Shown here piece after piece: positions 1-12,500 of a stretch of DNA of 64,000 nt; positions within the stretch are counted from its first letter, which is position 1; each line of letters opens with the position of its first letter. The DNA lies in assembly GCF_040412425.1 (NCBI RefSeq), contig NC_089741.1, positions 46,110,358-46,174,357 on the forward strand, read 5' to 3'. Origin of the DNA: Macrobrachium rosenbergii (taxonomy: Eukaryota; Arthropoda; Malacostraca; Decapoda; Palaemonidae). The notes below the pieces were generated by a model. It saw nothing but the letters and a program-made list of their open reading frames with translations. It was not told the DNA's origin and did not search any database. The position numbers and the translations under genes were made by a program.

Positions 1-11
1 TGCTACACAAC

Positions 12-440
12 TTACTGAGCAGCCAACACTGGACCCAAGGAAAAAGTGTCCAAGGATCTATGGACCACGTCCCAAAAGTAGAAGGAAGTGAAGGTCATTT
101 GACAAACCCATGTACCAGCCTTCAGTACCCTATGAACCGACAGATTATATTTGAAAGTGATGGAAGGGCCTAAGCCCCTAACATCATGAGCTCTTGCATG
201 CTCTGTATTGGCATCCGCAGTTGAAGAGGTACTGTATGCACGTCTAATTACTTCATGTAGCCAAAAGGAGATGGTATTCTTGGACACCTCTTTCTTGTTC
301 TGGCCCGTGCTAACAAAAAGTCTTCGACACCCAGGGCTCAGATATCGAGTCCTTTTTAGGTAGCTTCGCAGAACCCTAACAGGAGATGGAAGTAATTCTT
401 CTGGATCATTACCAACAAAGTCTGTCGGGGAGGGGATCAA
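12..440 (-). pseudogene. DIRS-type tyrosine recombinase, C-terminal catalytic part
   Basis: This 142-residue open stretch matches the catalytic half of the retrotransposon tyrosine recombinase. A leader resembling L-R-x-Y-L-x-R-T (about residues 24-31) is followed by LFVS (41-44) and a VSKNTISFWL-like helix (52-61). Then comes H85-D-V-R88, the HxxR catalytic pair, then AGTW with W111, and a final FTSFY with Y121 as the predicted nucleophile. The first catalytic Arg should lie upstream (440-780 region), where the frame is broken by stops. Family enzymes recombine the circular cDNA into the genome. The initial ATG of this frame is not a real start; the ORF opens after a frameshift. Confidence 0.85.
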
Positions 441-853
441 GAAGGACTGAATCTGTCATTGGGCACCAAGGGATTTTGAGCTACTTGATGAGTAGAAGTT
501 CTGACTGGAGAGAAACCCCGTTGACAACACCAATCACAGTAGACAGCCCATTTCCCTTGGTACAAGGCTGGAGAAGATTTCCTGAGATAGCCAGACATCT
601 GTTACTGCTCTGCAAGAAAAGCTTCTCGCTCACAGCCTTACCAACTGGTGAAAACTCTCAATGTGTAGTTGGCAAAGGAGGTTGTGCTGGGGCGGAATTT
701 CTCTCGGTGCCTTAGTCAGCAGAGCTAGAAGATCAGGACACCACTCGGTGTGTGGCTACAAGGGAGCCACCAGGGTCATTCTAAGGTTCTGAGAGATCAT
801 TACTCTTTCGATTACCTGACAAATCGGATAAAAGGGAGGAAAGGCGTAAGCGT
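441..853 (-). pseudogene. Degenerate N-terminal part of the tyrosine recombinase
   Basis: Between the RNase H and the recombinase catalytic half, the minus strand has no single long frame. Short pieces in different frames are what remains of the recombinase SAM-like DNA-binding N-terminus, as expected from position. A plus-strand ORF at 386-715 is taken as a shadow: it has no recognisable motifs and lies antisense to the element. Confidence 0.5.
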
Positions 854-1323
854 CTACATTGTCCCAAGGGTGTTGCGGAGCGTCTTCTGCCTCGGCCCAA
901 GGATCCAGAACAATATCTGGTCATGAAAAGGTCTATCACTGGCTTTCCCCACAGATGGAACAACCTTTCCGCTACCTCTAGATGTAATGACCACTCTGTC
1001 CCCAACACAACCCTGACGACTCGGCTTATCTACCACTACATTCCTCTTGCCTGGAATGTATCTGCCTGAAAGATTCACTGAGTGAGTCACCGCCCACTGG
1101 TGTAGTTGTACTGTCAATTCGTGAAGTTGAAGGGAGACTAGTCCCCCACGTTTGTTGACATATGCCACCACCATGGTATTGTCAGACATTGAACCATGGA
1201 GTGCCCTGTCACCCCCTCCTGGAACTCCTGAAGGGCTAAGAAAGCTGCCTTTAGCTCCAGGATGTTGATGTGAAGTTCCTTATCTTGTTGATCCCACACA
1301 CCTGAGGTCAGGAGGTCTTCCAA
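781..1323 (-). pseudogene. RNase H domain of DIRS-like element
   Basis: Two overlapping minus frames together give the retrotransposon RNase H. At 1138-1323 a G-V-W...LHINILELKA segment carries the catalytic Glu. At 854-1189 SDNTMVVAYVNKRGG carries the catalytic Asp, followed by a RYIPGKRNVVVDKPSR segment (normally ...N-x-x-AD-x-LSR). At 781-1008 the frame changes again: TEWSLHLEVAERLF...WGKPVIDLFMTR, the conserved downstream TEWSL / P-x-x-DLF block of DIRS pol. Three frames over about 540 bp means at least two frameshifts. In the VDKPSR segment the usual Ala-Asp pair has become Asp-Lys, a further sign of decay. Confidence 0.82.
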
Positions 1324-1499
1324 GTGTGCTCCCCAACCCTCGTTTGAGGCTTCTTGGGAACAGAAGGAACTCTGGAAGGGGAGTGTGAAGGGGCACTGCT
1401 ATGGTCAGGTTCCTGTCATCCAGCCACCTTGTCTCACTTCCTTTGAGAGAGGAACTCAGAAGGGAGAATCCTTTGATGGGGACCAAAACTTTTTCAACT

Positions 1500-2209
1500 T
1501 CCATTGAAGAGGTAGAAGGTGGAGACATTTGCAAGGAACGAGCTTCTTCAGGGACGACAGGTGACGTAGAATGATCTGCCACTGACGTGCTGGTTGTTTT
1601 TGTCTCTGGAGAGGAAGGGCTGTATGATGATCTTGAACTTGTCAGTGCGTCGCTCTGATGGAAAGACCCTCACCGCTGTCATGTTTATTAACATGCTCAG
1701 ATATAAAGAGTTCTTTGGCTGGGCATAAGATTTTACTTTTCCAGATTTACCACTATTCCTAAGCTGTGACAAAATTGGAGTAGACGATCTCTGACTTGGA
1801 ACAACTTGACCCGGGAACCTCACCAAGACCAGCCAGTCGTCGAGGTATATCAAGATGCGTATCCTGTGTGAATGAGCCCAGATTGAAACGGGTGAGCACC
1901 TGTGGGGCAGTAAAGCATCTTGAGTTGATACACTCTCTCTCCCAGATCGAAGCAAAGGAACTTGAGAGAGAATCGGTGGACTGGGATCTGGAAGTCAGCA
2001 TCCTTCAGGTCTATCATCAGCATTCAGTTGGACCTCCTGATGGCTGCTAGAACTGTGCGAGGTATTTCCATCTTAAACCAAGTCTTCCTGATGCTTTTGA
2101 CACCAGAAAGACCCAACCATGTCGATCCTTCACGATCTCCAGGGCTCTGTTTTCCATAATTTTCTCCACTTCTTTCTGGAGAGCCAGATCCTTTGGCAAG
2201 ACCTAAACA
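1500..2209 (-). pseudogene. Reverse transcriptase domain of DIRS-like element
   Basis: The frame at 1548-1955 contains IRILIYLDDWLVL; YLDD (residues 37-40) is the catalytic YxDD box of RT. It is followed by a KNSLYLSMLIN segment (family L-Y-L-G-M-x-I-N) and RVFPSERRTDKFK, typical of the RT thumb in this group. A second frame (1759-2001) holds the palm upstream of YLDD, including TAPQVLTRF (family APxxFTR). Function in the intact family: synthesis of element cDNA from its RNA. Frameshifts at about 1760-1900 disrupt it. Confidence 0.83.
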
Positions 2210-2612
2210 TTAAGTTCTTAGATTAAATGACCAATCAGAGAGAGGAGGAGGAAACTCGGAGGGGAGTAGATATCCTAGCCACAGGACATCTACTATCCAG
2301 GTCTCTGCTCCATGCTGCTGCCAAGTTGCCCGATGACTCACCAGGCACCCCGCTACCAACAGCAGCAAGTGGGGAGGGGCACCCACTCTAGCGTTTTGCT
2401 CCTCTAGCCCTGCCTCTGCCTCCTCTCTTGGTTTGGTAGAATAGGGCTGAAAGGGACACTGCTGAATTGTTTTCTTGGCAGGGATAGGAGAAGGCTGGCG
2501 ACATCCATGAGGCCGGGTCATGCATGGTTTGGGATCTCTCAAGTGGGTGGAGAATAAGAGGCAGCCTGAGGTCTAGGTCAGCTACATTGGTGTGTGAAGG
2601 GTCAGAAAACAT
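2210..2612 (-). pseudogene. Conserved pol leader of DIRS-like element
   Basis: The 110-residue frame at 2210-2542 carries a V-A-G-x-L-x-x-H-x-x-x-W-x-x-x-G-A-x-x-W-x-x-x-V-L-x-x-G-Y-x-L-P pattern (residues about 64-94) followed by PPPLS. I know this pattern from the start of DIRS-type RT polyproteins. The first Gly of the usual GGR/GGRL motif is altered. A second frame at 2388-2612 overlaps and probably continues the polypeptide toward the N-terminus after a frameshift. It sits immediately upstream (higher coordinate) of the RT. Confidence 0.72.
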
Positions 2613-2766
2613 AATTCACAGCTTGGTGGAATAAACGGTCATTGTTGTTTGCTCTACTTCTGTTGACTGCCACATCAACCTGTTCCTTAGCAAAGTGTGC
2701 CAAAGATCCTAGAACGGTTCTATTTCTCAGTGCTAAGGCAGAATTAGGGCCAACGTATCTGGAGGT

Positions 2767-3492
2767 CTAAGAAAGGGCAGCATCTCTTTTCAATAACCAA
2801 TTGGCCCACATATTTGCTGTTAGGTAAGCCAGATACAAGTTGGTCTTGCTGCCAGACTGCAGTAGTCTAAGGAAGGAGGCATTCTCCTCACTGTTGGTAG
2901 TCATGGCAGCCGAAGAAATCTTGCCAACTGTTGTCGACCAAAAATCGAGCCACAAAACCGCCTGGAATGCCAAAGACGTTGTCAACTCCAATGGGGCCAA
3001 CTCTTGATGTACAAAGGAGGTGCCCTCTGCCTTGATTTGATCTCAGGAAAGACCTGGACTTGGACAAACCAAGTCTGGATCTACCCGTCTTGATTGTTAT
3101 GCAACATTAGGGGTTGCATAAAAATGTCTATGTCATGGAAGAGGAGGAGAGAGTATCTTAAATGACCTGCCAGATCATAGAGAATTGTCCCGTCCAGAGA
3201 CGAGAGAATTGACTAGATTGAGGACACTGTCAGCATGATTGGAACATGGCAAGCCCAACAATGCTTTCATCTCTCTTTTGGGACCCACAACAGCCTCGAG
3301 ACCAGAGGGGACTTCTCTTGATGATTGTGTTGCTGCACAAGAATCAGGAACTAGGCGATGATCATCAGCAGCTAAGGAAGAAGACATACGGCCGTCCGTA
3401 GCCACAATACGGCTGAGATTAACCAACTGAGACACAACTGACGGACGGTTGGTCTTGCTTCCAGACAAAAGAGAGATGGAGAGCCAGCACAT
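2767..3492 (-). pseudogene. Gag-like ORF1 remnant of DIRS-like element
   Basis: Two minus frames, 2767-3000 (77 aa) and 3175-3492 (105 aa), lie upstream of pol. The first contains AFQAVLWLDFWSTTVGKI and reads like the helical capsid-like part of DIRS ORF1; the second is polar and Ser-rich. The assignment is mainly by position and by the FQAxLWLDxWSTT phrase. Both are interrupted by stops, and no zinc knuckle is visible. Confidence 0.55.
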
Positions 3493-3500
3493 CTAGATCT

Positions 3501-5030
3501 TCTTGCAAGGAGGGGCAACGAAGTCTTTCTTCCTCCAAAGCCTCTGTGGAATGGAACAAACGGAAGACGAAGATGACTGTGAGGGAGAAGGAGATCTATG
3601 ATGTCTCTGATTTCTTCAAATTGCAGCAGCAGAGTTTCTTCAGAAGAGCACCTTCATGTCTCTCCAGCAAGGCTTGAACAAAGGAGTCGGAAGGAGCATA
3701 TGTATCAGGCCCAGGGGTGGAAAATGATGGAAGAGGCACGGACAATGAAGGAATAGTTTAGGCCGAGGATATTGCGGCCGTAGACACGCAGCAAACGTCA
3801 CAGACACCATAGCTCAAGACACTAACATGGAAGATGCTGGAAGACAGGGTATGGGACAGAAGACCCCCAATATGGGGGCCATGAGGTATTACTGTGTACT
3901 ATATCATAATTATGTTGTCCTGAAAATAATCAACACCCAGCAGATGCCCTATACTGTATTCATACCTAAATTAATATGTACTGTATTTGGAAAGAAATGC
4001 TTCCTATCATTTGCCCATACCCATAATAAATGCAACAAGGCAGCAGAACTCTCCATGAAGAATAACTGATGATGGTAACAGGATAAAATATGAGCATGAT
4101 GGATAAAAATCACCTAGTTAGTAGCCTGCAGTGACTCGGTGAGGTTTACTCATGAGAATAAAATAATTATTTAAGCCTTCAACTTTTAAGATTTAATTCC
4201 ATCCCTTTAATAAGTATTGTACAGCAAACAATAAGCACTAGTAAAATGAGAGGTTTGTTCATATCGATATAAAGAAAAGCACATACATTACCATTTCTCT
4301 CTGCCTTAAGACATTCTCAAATGTCTTATATGTAGGTGTCTTTCATTCACACACTTAGGCCTGTAAGATTGCCCATTCTCTTTGATTTTACCCACTTATC
4401 TTCTCCCTTCTCACCTTGCCAAACACTTTTTACCTCATATCCTAGGTTCTTTCTTTTTCCAGCTATCCTGTTCTATCACAGATGCAAAATAATTGTTCTC
4501 AAAAACACCATTTTTGTATTTTCCATCTAGAAAAGTTGGCTCAACCAACTTTTCATATATAAGGCACCTTTCACCTTCATAAGCACTTCTGTTCTAAAAC
4601 CTATGATTTTGGTTTAACTTCATACTCACTAATGAGCATTTTATTTGTACTATCTACGAAGTCATTGAAACAAGACAAATCCTTGTCTAAGTCACAGATA
4701 ACTAACAAGCTAAGGCACAGATAGCTAAGAGGCCCTTGCCTAATTAGGTCCTAAGTCCTATTTTAACCAAACTAGTAACTTTTGTATATACACAGACTGT
4801 ATTGCTCTTTAACTATTGTGGACATTACATCCCCCATAATCTATTAACTTATTCCTTATCAAGTCGATCATAACCTCCTCCTAGGTTTCTATATGATACA
4901 GAGCTTTCCATTAACACTTAAAACTTCTGATTGTTGTTTCATCTACTCACATTTTCTCTTTATGAAGACTTACCATCTTTTCCAAACTAAACCATTCAAC
5001 TTAACTCCTAACAATTATATGTGATAACAG
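3501..5030. other. Non-coding, AT-rich; edge of the DIRS copy
   Basis: From 3500 to about 3850 the sequence is still relatively GC-rich and may be the 5' end of the DIRS copy. After about 3880 it turns AT-rich with no convincing frame. Plus ORFs at 3827-4069 and 4336-4530 lack motifs or splice context. No repeats of note. Confidence 0.4.
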
Positions 5031-5037
5031 TTTGCAG

Positions 5038-6186
5038 TTAGCACACTTTCTTGTATTTCCTTACTGTAGGGTTACAATGTACAGTAATCCTGGAATGAGA
5101 ACCTGTGTTCAATACTGAAGGTCCTTTGCACTTTCGCATCTGCATCTGTCTTTTCCATTTATCCATTCCATGCAGTCTCTTCCACCTAGCTGTCCAACTT
5201 GTAAATGTGCCATTTTTTTGCCCTTGTATAGACAAAACTTTTTGGCCATTCCTGCAGGAATAGAAATTCATGTTAAGAAAAATTATGTACAATGTATATA
5301 TGGTATAGATAATAATTAAGCTAAAACTCATTCATCCTATTCATGCTTTCTCTTTAAAGCTAATGGAAAATGATTGATTGATAATATGAAACTTACGCTG
5401 TCAAGCCAACACTGGGGCACTTTTGACCATTCAAAGTGAAGAGGGAGTTGGAATGGTTGTACAGCACTGGCAGAGAAGGAAGCAGGAATTGGAGGTAGTG
5501 CAAAAGGCTAAAAAGTGGATGCTGCTATGGGCTGAATTGAATTGAATTAATATCAATCAAGACCATATGGTGCTGTTATGCTGATTATAGATACAGTATA
5601 GTCAGAATTATTGGGTGGTAGATCTAGGGGCTGAAGGGATGCCTGTAGTGTACCATGTAAAGTACACTAACAGCACTAACCCCCTACAGGGCTAATGGAC
5701 AACGAATATTAGTACAGTTGGTAGAAAGGAACACTGCAATACATTAACAGTGAGAGCTAACTACATTACATTTTTTTTTTTTTTTACTTATTTAGTGACA
5801 AAGGACTTCTTTTCTTCATATTTTTTAGTGGTCTAGTGAGGTTAAAGCAAAAGCTGGCGGCTAAAGAAAAGGCTTATTGTACATGTAAAGTTTAACTAGT
5901 GATGTGTAAAGTGAATGAACAGTTTTGGATTAGAGTAAATGTTTAGGGGCTTATGATGTGACAGTAGCAGTAGTTGAAGTACACAGTATGCAGAGAACTG
6001 GTGTATGATGCACAGCTAAGGGTGTAGAAATCACCACACTGACTTTCTACATGATCATACCAAGCATTTTTATCCACAGGCAATATCCAGATGAGTACAC
6101 CAACTCCGTGTACAACTTTCTTACAACTTGCCTCAGCAGGGATGTAGCCAAAGAGGAAGAAGTGGCTTGCAGCAGTAGCGCAGAAA
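5038..6186 (-). CDS. Possible 3' end of an unrecognised gene, three exons
   Basis: Three minus-strand segments join with compatible phases and good splice signals. Exon A is 6186-6061 (acceptor TTTTTGCCTTGTCAG, donor G|GTATGA). Exon B is 5466-5397 (acceptor CTTCCTTCTCTGCCAG, donor GC|GTAAGT). Exon C is 5251-5038 (acceptor CTATTCCTGCAG, ending in a stop). Lengths 126, 70 and 214 nt keep one frame throughout and give about 135 residues after one leading partial codon. The tail is basic: W-x-x-R-W-K-R-L-H then RKCKGPS and a final RKYKKVC. I recognise no family. Exon A also has a longer open frame in another phase (5943-6239), so the model is uncertain. Upstream exons, if any, were not found. It could instead be chance or a lncRNA. 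Confidence 0.33.
5617..5702 (-). repeat. Repeat family A (SINE-like), short fragment
   Basis: GGGGCTGAAGGGATGCC ... GTACACTAACAGCACTAACCCCCTAC resembles one end of the roughly 300-bp family seen nearly full-length at 17.85, 33.5 and 45.1 kb. Only the end containing the CCCTAC terminus is kept. It lies just upstream of candidate exon B, inside its putative intron. Confidence 0.6.
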
Positions 6187-6239
6187 CTGACAAGGCAAAA
6201 AGTGATTAATTTTATTCTGTGGTTCAAAACCAAAGTCAC

Positions 6240-9200
6240 CTAGTCACTTTACACCTTAAGTGATATCTAATTCATAGTACAGTACTCCATTATTTATCAT
6301 TTATCAATTTCTCTTGAAACATTAGATTTTCATAGTTGTATAAATTTTGATGCTACTTTAAAACTAAATATAGTAAAAGTTTTTCTAAATTTGCAATATG
6401 CTGTTTTAAGATTTACAAAATTTAATTCTACTAGGGGCTAAATTTCATTGATTGCAGTTGAGGAGGAGGTAAATTGAATGTAAATATGTATATATTAGAT
6501 AAATAGGGGGTTATAAGAAAAGGAGTTTAACACCAATGAGAAACTTAATATCTAGTCAGAGATAATATTGTTAGTTAACTTGGAGTGTCAGATTTTTACC
6601 ATTCTGATTTTCTTATTAACCAATAGTAACTGCAGACAGTTCAATATATGTTTTTGAAGTCTGGTTTGCAATTTCTGATAGACATCGAGTGATTTTGCAA
6701 AGTGGTTTGTTATAACATTGTAGCAATTGCATTATTAAATTTGGTACTATATAGAGCATTCCACCACTGTTACACCATTCTTTGACCAAATTCTACTAAG
6801 TTCCTAGCAAACATTTTGATACAGGTTTTTTTTATAAATCAGACTATAAATGTTGCTAATACTGTAAATAAAAAGTGGGTTTAATTTCAATTGTTCTTGG
6901 CAAGATCCCTAGTAACTGCCTTGATTTGAAAGCAATTTCATCGACAAGCCGCATTATAAAAGTCAGTTAATTAAACATTTCACATTTCATGCAGAGATAT
7001 CTATTTTTGTTTTTCCTTATAAGTTTTTTATTGCTGTGGTATTTGTAATGCCTTTCTCACTTTAGTTCCTAATTAGGTATAGCATTTGTGTAGGTTGTAT
7101 TAGTAATAAGTCATATGCCTATATTGTATGCAATGTCTTTGATCACAAACTGAAGTTTTATAGTTTATTTTCTTGATAGTAAAGAGTATTTTTGCAGTTT
7201 GTAAATTATCTGCTATTTATCAACATTGTAATGTTGAGTTATGAATTAGTGAGTGGCTCATTCCTTTGTAAATACTAAAATGCTATGCTTTCCAGTGATT
7301 TTCTGTGATTCAGATGGTTAATTTTCTGTGATTTAGATAACCATTCTCGTAAAAAAAAAAATGAAAAATGTCAAATTAGCAAAAGTTACATTTATTTCTG
7401 TAGTTCTCTTATGTTTATGTATTTCTGACCTTAGTTTAGATTGCTTTTGCTTCTACAGGAATAAGTGCAACTTTGCTATACTGTAGTATCCCTGTGAAAA
7501 AAGGGGGGGTTAAGGTTTGGGGAATCTATGGGGCATAAATTGAATAGTGTTATTGGGCAGGACTTTTGTTCTTTTATGTATTACACTAATTAGAATTGGC
7601 TTAGGAAGAAAGTATGGTTGCAAGACAAGAATTTTGATTTTTGTAACATTAGTTTTCTGTTAATGAAAAAAACGAACACCAGAAAGAAACTGCACTGGGG
7701 ATGGTCATGAACTTTACAAATTTTACACTGACCCTTGCTTCTCACTGGGCTAAGTCATCAACAAAGATTTTGACTAGGTCTACATCCCATCAAAGTGTGG
7801 AGAAAAACACAAATGTTTTCAAGGCCAAAGACCTAGCGGTGGATGGTGTTTTAAAGGAACTTTCAGGTCATCTTACATCAGTTTTGACCTTGCAATAATT
7901 TCATTGTAGACAAATGTAAGAACTGCATTCCAAACTGGTTTGGATCAGGAGAGGATTCAGCTGTTAAGCATAAAGAATAGACTACGGAAAGATGAACTAC
8001 TATACCATGATAAGAGGCCCAATTAAAATTAGTATTGGTCAAGACCATGATCATGTCTCAAGTCTTCCTGAAAATCTGAAAGTAAGAGGATAAATAACAG
8101 AATATGGAAGATGTTGACTAACACTGACAACTTATGAAAATATGAACCAAGAAACCTCACTCTAATGGGGCCAGAGAGGAAGACTTGAGCAAATAAACAA
8201 GTCACTTGATACTGCAACCTAGAGTCAAACAAGTCATATAATAGCAGCAGAACAGAATGCTAGATATAAATAGGCCTTATTTTTATATAAATTAAACTAA
8301 AATAACATCTTGTATAATAACCTAAAGTGACATCTCCATATAATCAACTAAATAACGTCTCTTCAGCCTTCATGGAACATTATGACTATTTAAAAATAAT
8401 GAGGATTACTTTGGACACAAAAGATATGCTGTTGTCAAACAGGGAGATAACAAGTGATGTGGACAGGTCCATCTCTAAGCTGATCTCTGGTCTACTATGG
8501 ACTTTCTCCCCTTAATTGTGTTAGTGCAGCATTGCAGTGGCAAAATCAGATTAGGTAGCCTACTGATACTTTCAGGATGTAAATGACTGAACAGTAACAA
8601 ATTAGTTGTGTACCGAAACTGGTTCCAAACACCCAAGCCTGCTTTCACAAAGCTGATATGATGATATTGGGTCTAAATCTTGACTCTTCTCTCAGACAGT
8701 TTTACATAAGCACCTGAACTCCATTTATTTGAAAGATTTCATCCATTTCCTACAACCTACATAGCTGTAAATGTGAAACCATTCCAGAGGGAAATATGAC
8801 TGCAGCCAGTGTGTCAACTAACATCCTTCCCCTAACTAATACAATTTGGAAACTAGTGTTCAAGGGGTACTTCTCTGCTTCTTAACTACCAGTGAATCAA
8901 GAGTCCTCTAGTGCTGACTAAGCTCTAATCCTAGGTGTGAATATTGCTTTAACTACATTTCTGCATGCTTACCAGCAGCTGTGTTCAGTACTAATATCAG
9001 GATGAACATAGTACCACATGACACACAAATCATTCCTCCTTTGCAGTTGTTGAGATAGTCTAGTGCTATATTCATGTTAGGTGATTTCATCAAACATTCT
9101 TGACAATTTGTTGGACCAGCTCAGCAACCTGTTACTGGGAACATGTGATAAATCATTTCCAGATCAAATATTTCGTGTCAGCTAAGGTAATTTTCCACTT

Positions 9201-9430
9201 GCTAATTCATGTATTAAACAAAAATGTTTGCTACTCGGCTGTTGATCAAAAGCTTGGACATAGAAGAAAGGGAAGTTTTTCCCTAACATCCTCAAGACAT
9301 ACAAATACACACAATTTCATGGGCCTAGGATGTCAGATTACCAAGTTCCAGAACAGGTTTGCCTCCTAATCTCATTAATTTCTTGGGAATCTTGAAGAAC
9401 TGGAAAGTCTAAAGGCAACTGTAACAAACT
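6240..9430. other. AT-rich DNA, no supported gene
   Basis: There is no multi-exon signal I can support. Plus ORFs at 7701-7898 and 8327-8515 and the minus ORF at 8029-8232 are 62-67 residues without motifs. Short A and T homopolymers occur (for example 7350), but no microsatellite longer than about 20 bp. It could be intron if the gene at 5-6 kb extends upstream. Confidence 0.4.
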
Positions 9431-9433
9431 ACC

Positions 9434-9502
9434 AAGACAAGAATTGGCTTTTGTGATGTTGTACCCAAGACAAGAATTGGCTTTTGTGATGTTGCAAGTC
9501 AA
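9434..9502. repeat. Tandem duplication of about 31 bp
   Basis: The segment CAAGACAAGAATTGGC through TTTTGTGATGTTG occurs twice in a row with a three-base difference at the junction and otherwise no divergence, so the duplication is recent. Confidence 0.85.
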
Positions 9503-12500
9503 AAATGCTCTATACTGTAAATGAATCTACAGAATAGTGATTTTCAGGAATTCATTGCCTGTAGTAATTTAACCACATAATGAACAGGGTGGATAGCTGT
9601 AACATATCCACCAGGGAAGAAGTAACTGTAGCTACATACATTAGTGTTTCTACTAACCATAGTGCTTCATAACAGAATGATGTCAGATACATCACTCATT
9701 TTCTGGAGCATTTCCTTTCATACCAGCATGATTACCATTTGTTTAGGGTTTAATTTCCAAAATGCACCAATTAGTTTTCTGAAAAACAGAAATATGCAAT
9801 TTTATTTTTCCTCAGTGCTTATGGAATACAAACAAAATATTTCTCCATACAAACAAAATATTTCTTCATACAAACATATAGTATTTCTCAGGATATACAC
9901 TTTTGTATGTGTGTTGACCTCCCTATCTTCAGCAAGATTACCATAGTTTTTGCATTGATTTTCTGAAATCTAGTAAAAATTCCCATGGCTATCAACAGAT
10001 AATTAACAACTGATTATGACCCTATTTATAATGATGGCTTGTATATCATAATTTTAAGCCTATATCTAATTAAACTTTTATTATTTTTGTTGTTGGATCC
10101 AACTCACTTTCAGAAAGCACACTCTTATTTGTATTACAAACTCTGACTTGTGCACCACTTAAATTAGAACATTAGGCATTGAACATTGTAGTTTTCAGTT
10201 ACAAAGCTTGAGGTACCTAGTGCAATATATAATTTTTGTATAATTCATTAAAATACTTATTTACCTAAGCCATAGATTTAAAGGAAATGTTACAAAATTA
10301 AGTTCCATGTTATTGGGAAAGGGCCTTGAATGAGAGAAAAATCATGCTGTGAGAAAAAGAAAAATCAGAATTCATGCAAGTGTAATAATAACTACTGGGT
10401 CCAATTAAAAATGTCTCCCAACATTAAACTACTTATTTTTATAACAACTAAACGGAGTTCAACCAAACTTGATAGTAGCTGAAAACATCCTTTAAAGCTG
10501 TTTAGTAATTTACTTCCTCATTATCTTGTTGAGAATTATTTCTAAGGTAAAATAGATATACTGAATGGTACATAGGATACACTTATTCATAAATATTACC
10601 AATTTCTCAATATGAGAGGAAAAACAGCTACAATGGGACATTCTACAACCAGGTTCTTTCATAAGATCCACTAATGCTAACACAGGAAAATGGTTTCAAA
10701 CACACAAAAGTCTCAAACTTTTAAGAAAGAAATTTATGAAATGGGACCAAGTCCATAGTATTATGCATGGAGGCATTTTATCACTTCTAGTAACTGTGAA
10801 ATAATAGGAGTAGTAGAAGCTTCATAATATTTTAATCTTCATCTCCTATCCCTAAAATATTTTAATTTTATTAACCATTTTATCATTTCCAAGGCTGTAA
10901 TTTTTTTTTTTTACAGTGGATGAACAGGGTGAAAGATTTTACCCTATTTCATGTAAAAACTAAAATCATAAGCATGACTTCCAATAACTATTTTTATTAC
11001 AAATCTTAATTTCTTTGTGGATTTAATGAAGAAACTTCATTAATGTCTCACTAATGATTTCCTTGTGACAAATCATAAATACAGTATTTACAAGGGGATA
11101 GTGTGTTACTGCTTAACCACTGCTTAAAAGTGTAATAGTATATGTGCAAGGACAAAAACAAGCTGCAAATGCAAACAACACAAAATGCAGTAAAATATTT
11201 ATCCACATAAAACTCAATCTAGAACTACAGATGTATTAGCATGTACTTTAAATTTGTATTCTTTAATGTCAGCATTATGTACTCTAAATCAATTTTTATT
11301 CTTCAATTTTTGTACAGAGGTTGTGAAATTTGGCGGTGTTACAAGGATCTTAGATGATACTGTGGTTAAACAGTACAGTATACTGTAACAATATACTGTA
11401 CAGTATTTGGTTATTCTGTGAAACTTGGGCTACCCTAGCTACACTCATTTCTATCTTTTACTTTCATCTTTTACATCTACTCCTTTCACTTGACTCTCCA
11501 TCTTTATACTTATAAGCTCAAACTTTCACCCCTCAACAAAGGGCAAATTCTTTTAACCTGACATTTTAGAACTTGACGTGTCAAACTGCTTTATAATAAG
11601 TGTGGATTGCAGTTCTAATACTTTGGAATTTGTACAATATAGAAATGATGTAACGGCATTAGCATGTATTGCTGCAACAACCTCATGTTACTCTGTAATG
11701 ATCAGTGGTAAAGTTCAGTTGATTACAGCACAGTACTAATGTTGGTAATAGTGAAACTTGTTATGGGTGGGTATAAACTCTATAACAGAAAAAACTTTAA
11801 AGTATGAATTAAAAAGAATGTTCAAGTTAATACATTAGAGCTCAAAATAATGTTAGAATTACATTTTAAGGAAGGTTACATTATGTTCCTTATATCTTCC
11901 TTTCTTTTGTATTATGTATGATATGAACATGAATGCATACGGTTTCTTTTGGCGTCAACACAAGAGGTGGAATATCCTATATATATCCTACCTTGCAATT
12001 AGGCTACTCCTTTTAAATACACAATAAATATATTTCACACAAAATACTACAGTAATGTAATACATGAAAAAGATCTATCATCAGATTAAATATGTCTACT
12101 ATGCCTTCAACTATATTTTCTAAAACCTTTATTTAATTAAATTAATCAGTAAAAGGCAAAAGTTAAGCTATTCTATTGGACTGGTTAATTATTAAATAAC
12201 TTTCATGCCACTACATCACACTACCATACTAGCATGTACAGTGATTAACTGTGATTTCATGTGGTGTTCAATAACAGTAAGTCAATTGGGTTTTATGGAT
12301 TTTCTTCCTCAATTCACAAGTTGTTTAAGTTTCTTTAATTTGTGAAAATATGCTGTCATGAGCTTCATTTAAATAGGATGTAAAAGCAAAGTTCCACATA
12401 AACCATTTTCAGAGATCAGCAGTTTCCTGTGAAAGTACCTGACAGAACATTTTGAATATTTTGTGACGACTGTTATGGGTGTTTTCCAGATGACAAGGCT

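Larger units (their letters stand above)
1..3500 (-). mobile_element. Decayed DIRS-like tyrosine-recombinase retrotransposon
   Basis: Minus-strand frames, read from high to low coordinate, give a gag-like region, a conserved pol leader, reverse transcriptase with YLDD, RNase H, and a tyrosine recombinase with HxxR and a C-terminal Tyr. This order, with a tyrosine recombinase instead of a DDE integrase, is diagnostic of DIRS-group elements, which integrate through a circular DNA intermediate. Reading frames switch repeatedly and contain stops, so the copy is dead. The 3' end (low coordinates) is cut by the window edge just past the recombinase, so the terminal repeats cannot be assessed. No inverted terminal repeat was recognised on the high-coordinate side. 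Ngaro and other YR elements are the alternatives; the pol leader and RNase H wording look DIRS1-like. Confidence 0.85.

Noticed and set aside
386..715. Plus-strand ORF antisense to the tyrosine recombinase
   Set aside because: No motif; it lies over a recognised minus-strand retroelement domain.
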